Source: Opisthocomus hoazin (Eukaryota; Chordata; Aves; Opisthocomiformes; Opisthocomidae). Taken from it: 64,000 nucleotides of DNA. The notes beneath the pieces are model-generated. The model had not been told where the DNA came from and did not search any database. It worked only from the letters and a program-made list of their open reading frames with translations. The position numbers and the translations under genes are program-made. Below, piece after piece: positions 30,101 to 38,308 of this stretch. Numbering within the stretch: the stretch's first letter is position 1; every line of letters begins with the position of its first letter. The stretch is from positions 68,291,300-68,355,299 of the forward strand of contig NC_134415.1 in NCBI RefSeq assembly GCF_030867145.1, read 5' to 3'.

Positions 30101-31277
30101 TGAGAGGACTTACCATCGGAATAGTTGCCAAAGAAAGTTTCTACAGGGAAAGTACCATAGACCGATACACGAATGTTGATATTTTTATTACAATGTTCTG
30201 ACAAACTTGCAAATGCAACTTACCATCCATTATGTCAGAAAGGACGACCAACACGTAGTCACTACCATACGGTGGATGGTTCATTTGAAATGGTAACCAG
30301 ACTAGAAAGCTATAAGCAAATTTGGAAAGGCCATCTTGATCCTTATGCTTTAATGCACTGGAAGAGGACTACTTATGGATATATGTGTACATTAATAAAG
30401 TCTGCTGCAGTTCCACTGAAGCTTGCTTCCAAGAAGGCCACAGTCCTTCCACCTTGATAATGATTTTAGCCTCATAATGATCACTCCAGGCAGTCTGGAA
30501 GGTCTTATTTCCACACCTCTGCAGGGAGGATAATTATAATACAGCAGCGCGGCTAAAACTGGAAAGTGACCTACCTGCTGACGACGGCTTTGGCCACTGG
30601 GGCCTCGGACCGCGCCTGACAGCGGCTCCAAGCAGCACCTGGAGACCAACTTTCAACCCACAGCACTCGGCGAAAAGCAAGTTTTTCTACTTCTTTTGTC
30701 CTTTTGGCTCTTCAACTCTTTTTCGCTTTTCCAGCCGCGTCCTCCCGTTTTAACACGCTTCTGTCTCCCCTGGTGCATCCCCCTCGCCACACGCCCAAAG
30801 CCCACACACGATGGCAAGCGGGACAACCGCGACGAACCCCGCTGCGGGGCAGGCTGCTGCCCGCCGGGGCGGGGAGGAGGGAGCCGAGCCGCCCCGCAGC
30901 ACCGCGGCCCTGCGCATCGCCGGGACCCGCCGGCACCGGCTTCCCGCTCCCGACGAAGCTCCGGGCCGGCGGGACAGACCCCTCCCGGGCTGCCCCGCCG
31001 GGACCAGCCTCTCCCTGGCCCCTCGGGGGGCAGCTCCGTGCCCGCCGGCAGGTGAGCCCCGGGGGGGCCCCCGCGTCGCCCCGGCCCTTACCAGCGAGAG
31101 CACTTTGTAGGTGTTGGGGTCCTTGCTTCTGCCGCCCGGAGCTTTCTCCGGCTCCTCGGACACCTCCATGGCCGGCAGCATGGGCACGGCCGCAGCCTGC
31201 TGCTCGGCCGCCCCTATCCCGTCCAGCCCGTCCTCACGGCCCTTCCCCGCCGCCGCTCGCTGCCCGTTGCCCTGCAT
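61..31277 (-). CDS. ENPP1: ENPP1 gene, 5' part (coding exons 1-8 of a longer gene): ectonucleotide pyrophosphatase/phosphodiesterase 1
   Basis: Eight exons join in frame: 31277-31092, 14739-14667, 13011-12895, 10689-10564, 10393-10333, 5363-5266, 1683-1604 and 180-61 (861 nt, 287 codons). All introns are GT-AG and all split codons resolve. Order of parts: cytosolic tail 1-58, membrane segment about 59-79, somatomedin-B 1 (C90-C122), somatomedin-B 2 (C131-C166), linker, then the start of the phosphodiesterase domain from about residue 188. D200 (motif SLDGF) and T238 (motif KTFPNH) are the metal ligand and nucleophile. Known for the family: a type II plasma-membrane glycoprotein that hydrolyses ATP to AMP and PPi (PPi restrains mineralisation) and degrades extracellular 2'3'-cGAMP. 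The [10 protein letters not shown] stretch and the tail sequence [11 protein letters not shown] identify ENPP1 rather than ENPP2 or ENPP3. The remaining catalytic and nuclease-like domains lie left of base 1. Confidence 0.97.
181..1603 (-). other. ENPP1: ENPP1 intron 7
   Basis: Intron between exons 7 and 8 with GT-AG ends. It is AT-rich, with short A-runs near 390-420. I see no coding exon or recognisable repeat family in it. Confidence 0.9.
1604..1683 (-). CDS. ENPP1: ENPP1 coding exon 7: catalytic nucleophile loop
   Basis: This 80-bp exon encodes [20 protein letters not shown], then HYSIVT. The Thr of KTFPNH (residue 238; human T256 by my alignment) is the nucleophile that forms the nucleotidyl-enzyme intermediate. 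The residue two before it is Ser here instead of the usual Thr (PSKTF versus PTKTF), a conservative change. The acceptor has a strong pyrimidine tract (CCTCCCTCTAG) and the donor is GTAAGA. Confidence 0.96.
1684..5265 (-). other. ENPP1: ENPP1 intron 6
   Basis: Intron with GT-AG ends. It contains purine-rich and T-rich tracts (1765-1795, 2148-2166), a G-rich patch near 2813-2836, and a perfect 10-bp inverted repeat at 4290-4319. I recognise no exon or transposon. Confidence 0.88.
4290..4319. repeat. Perfect inverted repeat, 10-bp arms and 10-nt spacer
   Basis: The arm atatctcagc (4290-4299) is followed by a 10-base spacer and its exact reverse complement gctgagatat (4310-4319). It could form a small hairpin but lies inside an intron with no sign of function. 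Confidence 0.6.
5266..5363 (-). CDS. ENPP1: ENPP1 coding exon 6: start of phosphodiesterase domain, metal-binding Asp
   Basis: This 98-bp exon encodes [20 protein letters not shown], then [12 protein letters not shown]. The Asp of SLDGF (residue 200; human D218 by my alignment) is a zinc ligand in the family. TWGGLLP separates ENPP1 from ENPP3 (TWDTLMP in human). The acceptor is TTTCTTCAG and the donor is GTGAGT. Confidence 0.97.
5364..10332 (-). other. ENPP1: ENPP1 intron 5
   Basis: A 5-kb intron with GT-AG ends. It has a GC-rich patch near 5440-5780, a long A-rich tract at 7155-7190, and another moderately GC-rich patch at about 9640-10090. No recognisable repeat family or exon was found apart from the flanking exons. 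Confidence 0.88.
7155..7190. repeat. A-rich low-complexity tract
   Basis: A run of A residues broken only by a few C residues, inside ENPP1 intron 5. It is a simple repeat; no LINE or SINE body is attached that I can recognise. Confidence 0.8.
10333..10393 (-). CDS. ENPP1: ENPP1 coding exon 5: linker between SMB2 and catalytic domain
   Basis: This 61-bp exon is too short for most ORF searches. It encodes [19 protein letters not shown] flanked by two split Gly codons. It matches the mammalian ENPP1 linker (WVEE, then EPQCP). The acceptor is CTTTTAAG... read as TTAAG and the donor is GTGAGG. The phases fit exon 4 (ends with 1 nt) and exon 6 (starts with 1 nt). Confidence 0.94.
10564..10689 (-). 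CDS. ENPP1: ENPP1 coding exon 4: somatomedin-B domain 2
   Basis: This 126-bp exon has 2 nt, 41 codons and 1 nt. It begins [14 protein letters not shown] and has eight cysteines (C131, C136, C146, C148, C152, C158, C159, C166) with the DDC-x4-DCC signature. The acceptor is TTTTTTAG and the donor is GTAAAT. The residue aligned with human Lys173, a common human polymorphism (K173Q, formerly K121Q), is Asn155 here. Confidence 0.97.
10690..12894 (-). other. ENPP1: ENPP1 intron 3
   Basis: A 2.2-kb intron with GT-AG ends. The 5' (right) third, about 12120-12880, is clearly GC-richer than its surroundings and keeps long open frames on both strands (for example 12228-12809 plus), but none resembles a known protein. 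The rest is AT-rich and featureless. Confidence 0.88.
12895..13011 (-). CDS. ENPP1: ENPP1 coding exon 3: somatomedin-B domain 1
   Basis: This 117-bp exon has 2 nt, 38 codons and 1 nt. All eight cysteines of a somatomedin-B fold are present: C90, C94, C102, C104, C108, C114, C115 and C122 (motif [16 protein letters not shown]). The acceptor is ATTACAG and the donor is GTAAGG. In mammalian ENPP1 the SMB domains lie next to the membrane and support dimerisation. Confidence 0.97.
13012..14666 (-). other. ENPP1: ENPP1 intron 2
   Basis: Intron with GT-AG ends, AT-rich, with short A and T runs near 13780, 14160 and 14331. Nothing else is recognisable. Confidence 0.88.
14667..14739 (-). CDS. ENPP1: ENPP1 coding exon 2: signal-anchor membrane segment
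   Basis: This 73-bp exon (24 codons plus 1 nt) encodes [20 protein letters not shown] followed by CSKD. It supplies most of the single type II membrane anchor and the first extracellular residues. The acceptor is CCCACAG and the donor is GTAATT. The match to mammalian ENPP1 is very close, with Met at one position that is Val in human. Confidence 0.96.
15669..16236 (+). mobile_element. Solo LTR of an avian endogenous retrovirus
   Basis: The segment begins TGCTGGTTTCGGCTGGCATA and ends GGTTAAACCCCAACA, so it has TG...CA termini. Internal landmarks in order fit an avian ERV LTR I recognise as common in neoavian birds: the GAGTTAATTTTCTTC block, the CATACCACGTATGTCATGCTCAG block before a decayed TATA region near 15895-15905, an ATTAAA poly(A)-signal candidate at 16106-16111, and CTGTCTTTATCTCAACCC downstream. 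An A-run sits near 16034-16049. No gag, pol or env lies on either side, so it is a solo LTR. The flanks share only a short ATGG-like similarity, so target-site duplication is not clear and the copy looks old. The exact family name is not assigned. Confidence 0.8.
23930..24900. repeat. Unclassified GC-richer segment, possible old interspersed repeat
   Basis: Base composition rises clearly above the surrounding AT-rich intron and drops again at both ends. Text-like, CA/TG-rich sequence with open frames on both strands suggests inserted DNA rather than conserved coding sequence. No protein motif or LTR terminus can be assigned with confidence. It could be a degraded LTR or simply a GC-rich intronic patch. 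Confidence 0.3.
27235..27765 (-). mobile_element. CR1 LINE fragment, 3' end, old copy
   Basis: Read on the minus strand this is the 3' part of a CR1 element. On the plus strand it starts at the CR1 3' terminus (ATAGAATCATAAGTCTAGAA, then GGGACCTCC) and passes through the typical segments GCCCATTGTCTC and GCTGAACAAGCCCAGGTAC. Reading frames are broken throughout and the 8-bp tail repeat is decayed, so it is older than the copy near 36 kb. The 5' boundary (right end) is approximate. Confidence 0.85.
31092..31277 (-). CDS. ENPP1: ENPP1 coding exon 1: cytosolic N-terminal tail
   Basis: This exon has 62 codons and starts at the ATG at 31277-31275, which has A at -3. The frame is closed 14 codons upstream by a TAG (31319-31317) inside the TATTAATAG element, so no earlier in-frame ATG exists. 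A second Met-rich stretch ([11 protein letters not shown]) corresponds to the internal Met of mammalian ENPP1 and could be a weaker alternative start. The end, [11 protein letters not shown], matches the juxtamembrane sequence of mammalian ENPP1 and is followed by the donor GTAAGG. The tail is Ala/Gly rich, as expected inside a CpG island, and about 18 residues shorter than the human tail. Confidence 0.93.
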
Positions 31278-31316
31278 GCTGCCCACGGCTGTGCCCTCCG
31301 TCCGCCGCCGCACCGG

Positions 31317-31326
31317 CTATTAATAG
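31317..31326 (-). promoter_or_regulatory. ENPP1: TATA-like palindrome upstream of the ENPP1 start codon
   Basis: The perfect palindrome CTATTAATAG is the only AT-rich site in this part of the CpG island. It lies about 41 nt upstream of the ATG, with GC boxes a further 40-60 nt upstream. Used as a TATA box it would give a very short 5' UTR (inference). Confidence 0.4.
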
Positions 31327-32279
31327 CGCGGCGGAACGGAACGGCCCGGCCCGGCCCGGCTCGGCCCCGCCCCGCCCGGGAGCGCGGCCGCCGGCGGCCC
31401 CCGCTGCCCCGCCGGCACCCCCGCGGCGGGGAGTTCCCCTCCCGTTCTGCTCCCTCCCTCCGCGGCCGCCCCGCTCGGCCGACCCCCGCTGCCCCCCCGC
31501 AGGTGAGGGAGGGAGGCAGGGCAGGCGGGCGGCGGCGGGGCCCGGGGCCGCTGGCCGTGACATTCACGGCGCTCCGGCGGGGGGGGGGCGCCGGGCCCTC
31601 TTTACCAGGGAAGTTTCCGCTGCCCGACCCCCGCCGCGGGAAGCGGGCGGAGGCGGGGGCGCGGCCTTCCCCGAAGCCGCCCGGCGGCGCAGGTGTGCGG
31701 GGCGGCGCGGGGTCCCGGTGCCGGTGCCGCTGGGGGCACGCAGCCAGCCCCCGGTGCGGCTGTGCGACCCGGGCTCTGGTCGCCGGCGCTCCGCCGGCGG
31801 GTGCTGGTCCCCTCCGCAGGCTGAGGGTGCCCCTGCCCGCTGCCGACCCGGGAAAGGGGGGGGTTTGCCCTCCCGCCTCTCCCCCCCGCGCCCGCGGGAA
31901 CCCCCACGGGGGCCGTCGGGCCGGCCGGGTCCCCGGGGCGGGACGTGACTGCTCGTTGGGTGTGAGCTGGGGTTAGCTGCGTCGGGACGCGCAAAGCGTG
32001 CTTCAAATCGCTGGAAGCACCTCTTCTTCCATTATTTCTTAAGTTATTATAACATGGGTGTGTAGATTGACATGAGACTTGGTCGTCGCGTTCTAAAGCG
32101 GTGATGGTTTTGATTTCCCAGGGCTTGAGGACCCTGTGGCGGATTTGTTCGAAATGTCAGCGTGCTCAGAAGAGAGAGGCGCTCGCACAGTTTCTGACAA
32201 AATCCAGATTCTCTGAAAAAATAGCTACGGGGAAATGAAAACTTCCTTTGGAGGTGATTTTGATCCCTGTCGAGGTGTT

Positions 32280-32564
32280 GTCGCTCTTTTTTTCCGTTTC
32301 AGCCGAGCTGCGCGGTCAAGCCGCCGCCTCTGTTTTCCTTCAGGAGCAGCTGTGAGGCGGCGGCGTTTGCGGGAGCGCTGGCCTGCGGGGCTGCTGCAAC
32401 CCCCAGCGCGTTGCAGCGGACTGCGCAGCGGCCTGCGTGTGCCTGGTGCCGTCTCATCAGGTTCCGTAAGGGCAGGGCTGAGAGCTGCTCCGCCAGTATT
32501 TTGCTTGATCGCAAAGAAGAGAAAAATCAACAAAAACTGTGAGAACTGAGCTCCTGAGTCTGCA
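32280..32564 (+). ncRNA. Possible first exon of a divergent transcript
   Basis: A second GC/CpG-rich block (about 32280-32480) lies 1 kb upstream of ENPP1. It is followed on the plus strand by a strong donor site, TGCA|GTAAGT, at 32565. This is the usual layout of a divergent non-coding transcript leaving a CpG-island promoter. The 104-codon frame here is Arg/Ala-rich and looks fortuitous. No second exon can be placed from sequence alone. Confidence 0.25.
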
Positions 32565-32570
32565 GTAAGT

Positions 32571-33599
32571 CTCCTTTATTCCATTAACGCGGCGTTTCAA
32601 ACAACTGTCCGACTGAGCGGCCAACTTCTTATACGTTCAAGGATTTTGACATTTGAACTGTTTAAAAAGTGCAAATTGAACAGTGATTGCCTGATAATTT
32701 TAAAACACTCATGAAAACTGACGTAGACCATTTGGGTTTTTTTTCAGTGAATGTGGTTTTAAGAACTAGAACAACAGGAGGCAGTAATAACCTCACTTTT
32801 TTCTTCCCCCGAAAATGAAAAGATACTGCAATCACACGGTTTTAAGTTAAAATCTTCTTTTTGTTTCTGTTTCCAGTCACGCTGGCAGGAAAGAAAATGC
32901 CTCCCCTCCCCCAGAAAAACAAAACAAAACAAAACAGAAAGGTACAAGCTTTTGGGTGGGGTCTTTTTTTTACAAATAATGAAAACTTTGTGGTTTTTAA
33001 TTTTCTTGTCTTTCTATGTAGAAAGATATTTTCTGATGAATTTTAAGGATAAGTCAAATGGAAATCTCCTTTCTTGTCCTGTGTAAGTCATCCACTCATA
33101 AGTTTGAACAGCACAGGCTGTGTACTGATGATTAAATGGAAATGATGTATAACCGCATTGCAGGCAAAAATGTACCTTTTCTTCCGTAAAAAGACAGGAT
33201 ATTCTGCAGCTGAAGCTAACTTCTGAGTTGTTCACTCGGTAACTATTCATTAACGTTTGCTTTCCTATGCACAAAGAGGCACGAAACACCCTCATTTTTA
33301 TCATTTCTTTCTTCGCCAATACAAGCGATTAAGGTGCTTCAGGCTAAACGTGGAAAATAATTAACCAGCCTGGAGAATGATTAACCTACCCGTGAGAATT
33401 ATGCTCATTTCAGCTGACTGACAGGGTGACAAGGTACTCTAGACAAGAGGAGAGTGGGGAACCAGAAAGGACTAAGTTTTGACGCTGAAGAAACTAGGTG
33501 AGGAATCTTTTCTGTTGAATACTGGGGGAAGAGATTAAACATTTCCAGTGTTAAACCTTCAGGGATCTACAGCTGCTGGATCTCTTTGGGAGGAGACTG
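32571..33599. other. Intergenic DNA between ENPP1 CpG island and the small ORF
   Basis: AT-rich with short homopolymers (32742, 32918-32935). No gene or repeat is recognised. Confidence 0.6.
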
Positions 33600-33872
33600 T
33601 TAAATAGCAGTCAATACCCTTTTAGCAAATCTGTGACAAAAAACATCATTGTGCAATGAGTTGGTTGCAGGGATTACTGAGGCTGCAAATCCGAGTTGCG
33701 AAGAATTGGCTGTGGCCGTTTCGGCAGAGGCCGAGGAAGCTTTTGAGGAAGGCCGGGCTGCTGCCAGCAGCTTCCCTGAGGAAGCCAGCTCCGACTGTGG
33801 CTGAATGAAGCTGCCCCACCAAACCTCAAGGAAGAGCAGCGGCAACACCAACTTCATGTTTCTAGGCCTTAT
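33600..33872 (-). CDS. Unrecognised small ORF with signal-peptide-like start (candidate exon)
   Basis: An 85-codon frame (ATG at 33857, stop at 33600) begins MKLVLPLLFLEVWWGSFIQP, which has the basic start, hydrophobic core and small residue expected of a cleaved signal peptide. The rest is Ser/Ala rich (for example KASSASAETATANSS). The ATG has A at -3. An acceptor-like sequence, CTCCCTTCACAG, ends 15 nt upstream, so this could be an exon starting at 33872. Downstream splice donors are weak. I recognise no family, and it may be chance. The stretch is somewhat GC-richer than its neighbours. Confidence 0.25.
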   Translation of the reverse strand: MRPRNMKLVLPLLFLEVWWGSFIQPQSELASSGKLLAAARPSSKASSASAETATANSSQLGFAASVIPATNSLHNDVFCHRFAKRVLTAI

Positions 33873-35773
33873 CTGTGAAGGGAGACATCAGAGATTATCA
33901 TTTTTAACATGTTGTTCAGCCGTTAGTGGCTGCAGGGAAGACAAAGGAACATAGATGATGGAGCAGGAGAGAAAGGTAAACGCAGGGATTTTTCCACGCT
34001 GCTGCATCTCAGAGCTTGTGACACTTGTCACTTGCATTTTTTTACCCCAGTAAAATCTCCACCAAATGTCTGTTTCTTAGAAAGACTGGAGCAAACACTG
34101 AGTACCTGCAGAACCCTCATCTGACCCCAGTTTGTGAAGTGGCCATGGCACAAACAGGAACTATGTGCTAGCGACAGGGTGTAAATTACTCCTCGTCGCA
34201 CGAGTGGACTGTCCGCTCGCTCCAGCCAGAGCGTGGAGATCCTTGCTGCTCTGGCGGCAGGGGGACAGGCTGAGCTTGCAGGCAGAGGACTGCCATCATG
34301 TGAGGCTGCCTGCGACCCTCATATCCAGGCTGGCTGAGTCTTGACCCTGAAATTGCAGCATAAACCTTCTCCAGCTGGTTGGTGGTTGCGGCAACTATTT
34401 CATGTCTCTCGTCCTCAGCAAAATTTCTGCAGCTGTAAAAAAAGGCCAGGAGCTCCAGAGTGAAAGCCTGAAGCTGCTTGTTAGAGCACATTGCTGCTCA
34501 GGGTAACGCTGGACTCCGCACCTCATGGGAGCTAAGGAAGCTCTGTTTCTTAGCTCCTGCTGCGGGGACTGCTCTGGTGTTGTTGCTTGAGAGCTGCGTC
34601 GCAAACTATTCTGTATATCAATGAAAAATCAGCAGTTGCCTTAGTTTTTGAGATATCCTTGTGGAGAGTTTTATTTAGCACTCAAAGTATGTCTAAAACT
34701 TTACGAAAATGAAATAAACCCTTAATAAAAGGGACAAATGAAACCAGAAGTCTATCTGAAACTGTCTATTGCATCTGGCAGTAGTGCCTAAAATGAAGTC
34801 AGAAATCCCATGGCATGTATGGGCGCATCAAGCCATGTGGACTGAACTGTGTTTCTCGGATTTATGTCTGTAAAACCAGCATCAAAGGGTGGTACATAGC
34901 TGAGGCAACATCCAAGACAAGGGCAAGGTGAAGGTTCAAGACACACGTTGCAAGACTCAAGTTCTGAACTTTCCATCACAATGTCCCTTTGTCAGGAAAA
35001 AATTACTTAGTCTTTTACAACTAATTGTTTCAGAATCTGTTAATTTTACTCTCCAACATGCCCCCTTTTTAATAAGTACACAAAAAAATCTGTTTTTGCA
35101 AAGTATTACCCATTTTTTGGCTATTTTACTGGTCCTCAAGAAAAACGTGATCTAAGGATAATAAACTGATCACCTAATATTTCCTGTATCATTGAAAAAT
35201 GGCATAATCCTGCCTGCTTTCAGTCTTAGTTTGGCATATATTATTGCAAATTTAATAACTGTTAATCTAACGGTTGTAAGATTGCTGGCAACAATACAAG
35301 CAAACTATAAAAAGCCTTTCTTTTAGCAATAGGAAATACTTGTTTGACAGTGATAGCTTGTCTATCCAGGCTGTATAAAAATGCCTTTATTTGATTTCAG
35401 AAGAAATGCCTAAACACCTTTAAACTATAAAATCCTGACATGATGACAAAGTATTGACAGTATTTGGTGGGAAGCATATTATGAGATGTTTGAATACTTT
35501 AATGCTGCTCAAGCAGACATTCACTATGCTGTTATCAGTGTAAGCTCTCTAGCAAAACCAGTTTTAGTACCTAATCTGCCGACCATATATGTGTGGTCTG
35601 CATAAACAAGCCTATTACCAGGAAGAATACTTTTGTACCTACAGTGGATAAACTGTAGAATGTTCACCAACAAGAAGGGGGGGGGGGGGGGAAATAAAAA
35701 ATACTGCATTAGAGTAACTAGTCCAGTGGTTTCTTGAAGACCTGAAGAATTAATTCAGTGCTGCTTCTAGTGA
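33873..35773. other. Intergenic DNA
   Basis: The part at 34186-34604 is moderately GC-rich and keeps two overlapping minus-strand open frames (101 and 69 codons) without any recognised domain. The rest is AT-rich. A 15-base G run lies at 35677-35691. Confidence 0.6.
35677..35691. repeat. Poly-G run of 15
   Basis: Fifteen consecutive G residues on the plus strand, about 85 bases from the 3' end of the neighbouring CR1. It may form a G-quadruplex and is prone to length errors in sequencing. Confidence 0.9.
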
Positions 35774-36958
35774 GATCACAGAATCACAGAATGTTAGGGG
35801 TTGGAAGGGACCTCTGTGGGTCATCTAGTCCAATCCCCCTGCTGAAGCAGGGTCACCTACAGCAGGCTGCACAGGACCACGTCCAGGCAGGTCTTGAATA
35901 TCTCCAGAGAAGCAGAATCTACAACCTCACTGGGCAGCCTGTTCCAGTGCTCCGTCACCCTCAGAGTGAAGAAGTTCTTCCTCATGTTCAGACAGAACTT
36001 CCTATGCTTCAGTTTGTGCCCATTGCCCCTGGTCCTGTCACTGGGCACCACTGAAAAGAGTTTGGCCCCATCCTCCTGACACCCACCCTTAAGATATTTG
36101 TAAGCATTTAGAAGGTCCCCTCTCAGCCTGCTCTTCTTCAGGCTGAACAAGCCCAGCTCCCTCAGCCTCTCCTCATAGGAGAGATGCTCCAGTCCCCTCA
36201 TCATCCTTGTAGCCCTCCGCTGGACTCTTTCCAGTAGCTCTTCATCTTTCTTGAAGTGGGGAGCCCAAAACTTGACGCAGTACTCCAGATGGGGCTTCAC
36301 TAGGGCAGAGAAGAGGGGGAGGAGAACCTCCCTCAACCTGCTGGCCATACTCCTCTTAATGTACCCCAGGATCCCATTGGCCTTCTTGGCACCCAGGGCA
36401 CACTGCTGGCTCATGGTTAACCTGTCATCCACCGGCACTCCCAGGTCTCTCTCCGCAGAGCTGCTCTCCAGCAGGTCCACCCCAAGCCTGTACTTATGCA
36501 TGGGGTTGTTCCTCCCCAGGTGCAGGACCCTGCACTTGCCCTTGTTGAACCTCATCAGGTTCCGCTCTGCCCAACTCTCCAGCCTATCCAGGTCTCACTG
36601 AATGGCAGCACAACCTGCTAGTGTATCCACCACTCCTCCCAGTTTTGTGTTGTCAGCAAACTTGCTGAGGGTACACTCTAACTCTTCGTCCAAGTCATTG
36701 ATGAAGAAGTTAAACAAGACTGGGCCCAGTACTGACCCCTGAGGGACACCACTAGTTACCAGCCTCCAACTAGACTCAGCGCCGCCGATGACAACCCTCT
36801 GAGTTCTGCCATTCAGCCAGTTCTCAATCCACCTCACTATCCACTCATCCAGCCCATACTTCCTGAGCTTCCCTAGGAGGATGTTATGGGAGACTGTGTC
36901 AAAAGCCTTGCTGAAGTCGAGGTAGACAACATCCACAGCTCTCCCCCTGAGCGGAATA
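35774..36958 (-). mobile_element. CR1 LINE, 5'-truncated, with partial reverse transcriptase ORF2
   Basis: On the minus strand this encodes the C-terminal part of CR1 ORF2. Visible reverse-transcriptase blocks are [25 protein letters not shown] and FADNTKLGG (the usual YADD/FADD box, here with Asn replacing the second Asp), followed by the thumb and C-terminal region ([45 protein letters not shown]). One in-frame TGA at 36597-36595 breaks the frame where the family has Arg (CGA to TGA, a CpG-decay change). The element ends at the avian CR1 3' tail, two copies of ATTCTGTG at about 35774-35792. The 5' part of ORF2 and ORF1 are missing. It is a non-autonomous, dead copy, though younger-looking than the others. 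Confidence 0.93.
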
Positions 36959-38308
36959 CAGAACAAAGGAGTAGTGTAGCTACTCTTAGCATCCACTGCA
37001 GCTAGCTGGTGATTTAAAGAAGGTAAAACATTCTTTCACAAGTTAAATGTTGTGTTACATTTTAAACTAGGTAGATAATGGAAGGCATGCTTCTATTCTC
37101 ATCTGTGTCAGTCTCTACATGATATAGACATGCTACAACCAACTCCTCTTTCTGTTCATGCCTTAAAACCCATTTCTTCTAAGACATCTCTATCAACTTG
37201 CGGATCCAGAAGGCAACATAGACAAAGGCCGCTGTGAAATTACACCGACTGACTGTCTCTGTATCTGTTAGATGTGTTCCTAAGGCCCAGCCTCACCACC
37301 CTAAATCACAGTGAGAAATCCCCTTACATCTCATTGATTTCTGACAACTTGAAGTGAAAAAGATTCCATACAAACAGGGATGCGGGTAAAAAAAAAAAGG
37401 CTTTCAAAATAAATCGTCATCTGGGGGTAGAGATTTGAAAAAATGCTGAAGGAATTTAGGAGTGCACATTCTTCATCTCCAGACAGATTTATATTCCTAA
37501 ATCATATAGACAGTTTTGAAATCCATCTTTATTTCATGCCTAAGAGTACAACAACTGCTGTATCAAATCAGGTTAAACAGCGGTCAAAGATCTAAGAAGA
37601 TTTCTGAGCCAGAGGGAAGGTCTCCTCCTAAATACCATTTGAGATCATTTTTCGTCATGTCTAACCACTTTTTGAACACATGCACACTTTTAGCATCTAC
37701 CCCATTCTGCAGTAAGAAGCTTTGCGGTTTAATTCCTGGTGCCTGAAGAAATACCTCTTTAAATCTTAGTTATTATTGTCATCATGTAAAATATGTAGGT
37801 CAATGTTATTCGAGAAAGTCCTGTGTCCTGCAGGGTAGCATTACCATTCAGATGCTGCATGTCTCCTTTTCAACAGCTACAGGCATTGGCATTCACCACC
37901 TTTTTACTGGAAGCAAGTGCATGGAATGCCAAGTTTGTGTTTCACTGCTGGAACAACACCTATTTCACATGAACATACTAAAATGTCATCAAAACAAGAT
38001 TCTGGAAAATATCTTTACTTTTGCAAAGTACCCAGAATGATGCTTTAAGACTGGCTGCACTGAATTATCATGAAAAAAGTTTGCGATTTTCACAACGCAA
38101 GTTGTTTCTTCCAGTGTTTAGCAGACCACAAATGATCCAGGAACTTGGTGCACATTGAAGGAAGCATCTGGTATTGTAAAATATGATATTACTCAAGAAA
38201 ATCCACACAAGCAATTAAAACATATGTACAGGGATAATGAGAGAAGTACCGTTTGTTATTCCTTTCAGATAAAAACTAATGAAGGCAAAAGACAGGAGTT
38301 TAAATATT

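Larger units (their letters stand above)
14740..31091 (-). other. ENPP1: ENPP1 intron 1 (16.4 kb)
   Basis: This long first intron separates the CpG-island exon 1 from the membrane-anchor exon. It contains the solo LTR at 15669-16236, a GC-richer unclassified stretch at about 23930-24900 and an old CR1 at about 27235-27765. The remainder is AT-rich with short homopolymer runs (18781, 20920, 26868-26900). I see no nested gene or RNA gene. Confidence 0.85.
30730..31990. promoter_or_regulatory. ENPP1: CpG island at the ENPP1 5' end
   Basis: About 1.2 kb of very GC- and CpG-rich DNA spans the end of intron 1, exon 1 and the region upstream. GC boxes of the CCCCGCCC type lie at about 31364-31378, upstream of the start codon on the minus strand, with a CCCGG-rich short tandem at 31343-31361. 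The island is the likely ENPP1 promoter. Several long ORFs run across it on both strands, as expected for stop-poor GC-rich DNA. Confidence 0.85.

Noticed and set aside
31278-31313. Extension of ENPP1 exon 1 to an earlier start at 31313
   Set aside because: The codon there is GTG, not ATG, and a stop lies two codons upstream. The ATG at 31277 is the first valid start.
30704-31948. 414-codon plus-strand open frame across the ENPP1 CpG island
   Set aside because: Pro/Arg/Ala-rich translation with no domain. Stop codons are rare in such GC-rich DNA, and it is antisense to the true exon 1.
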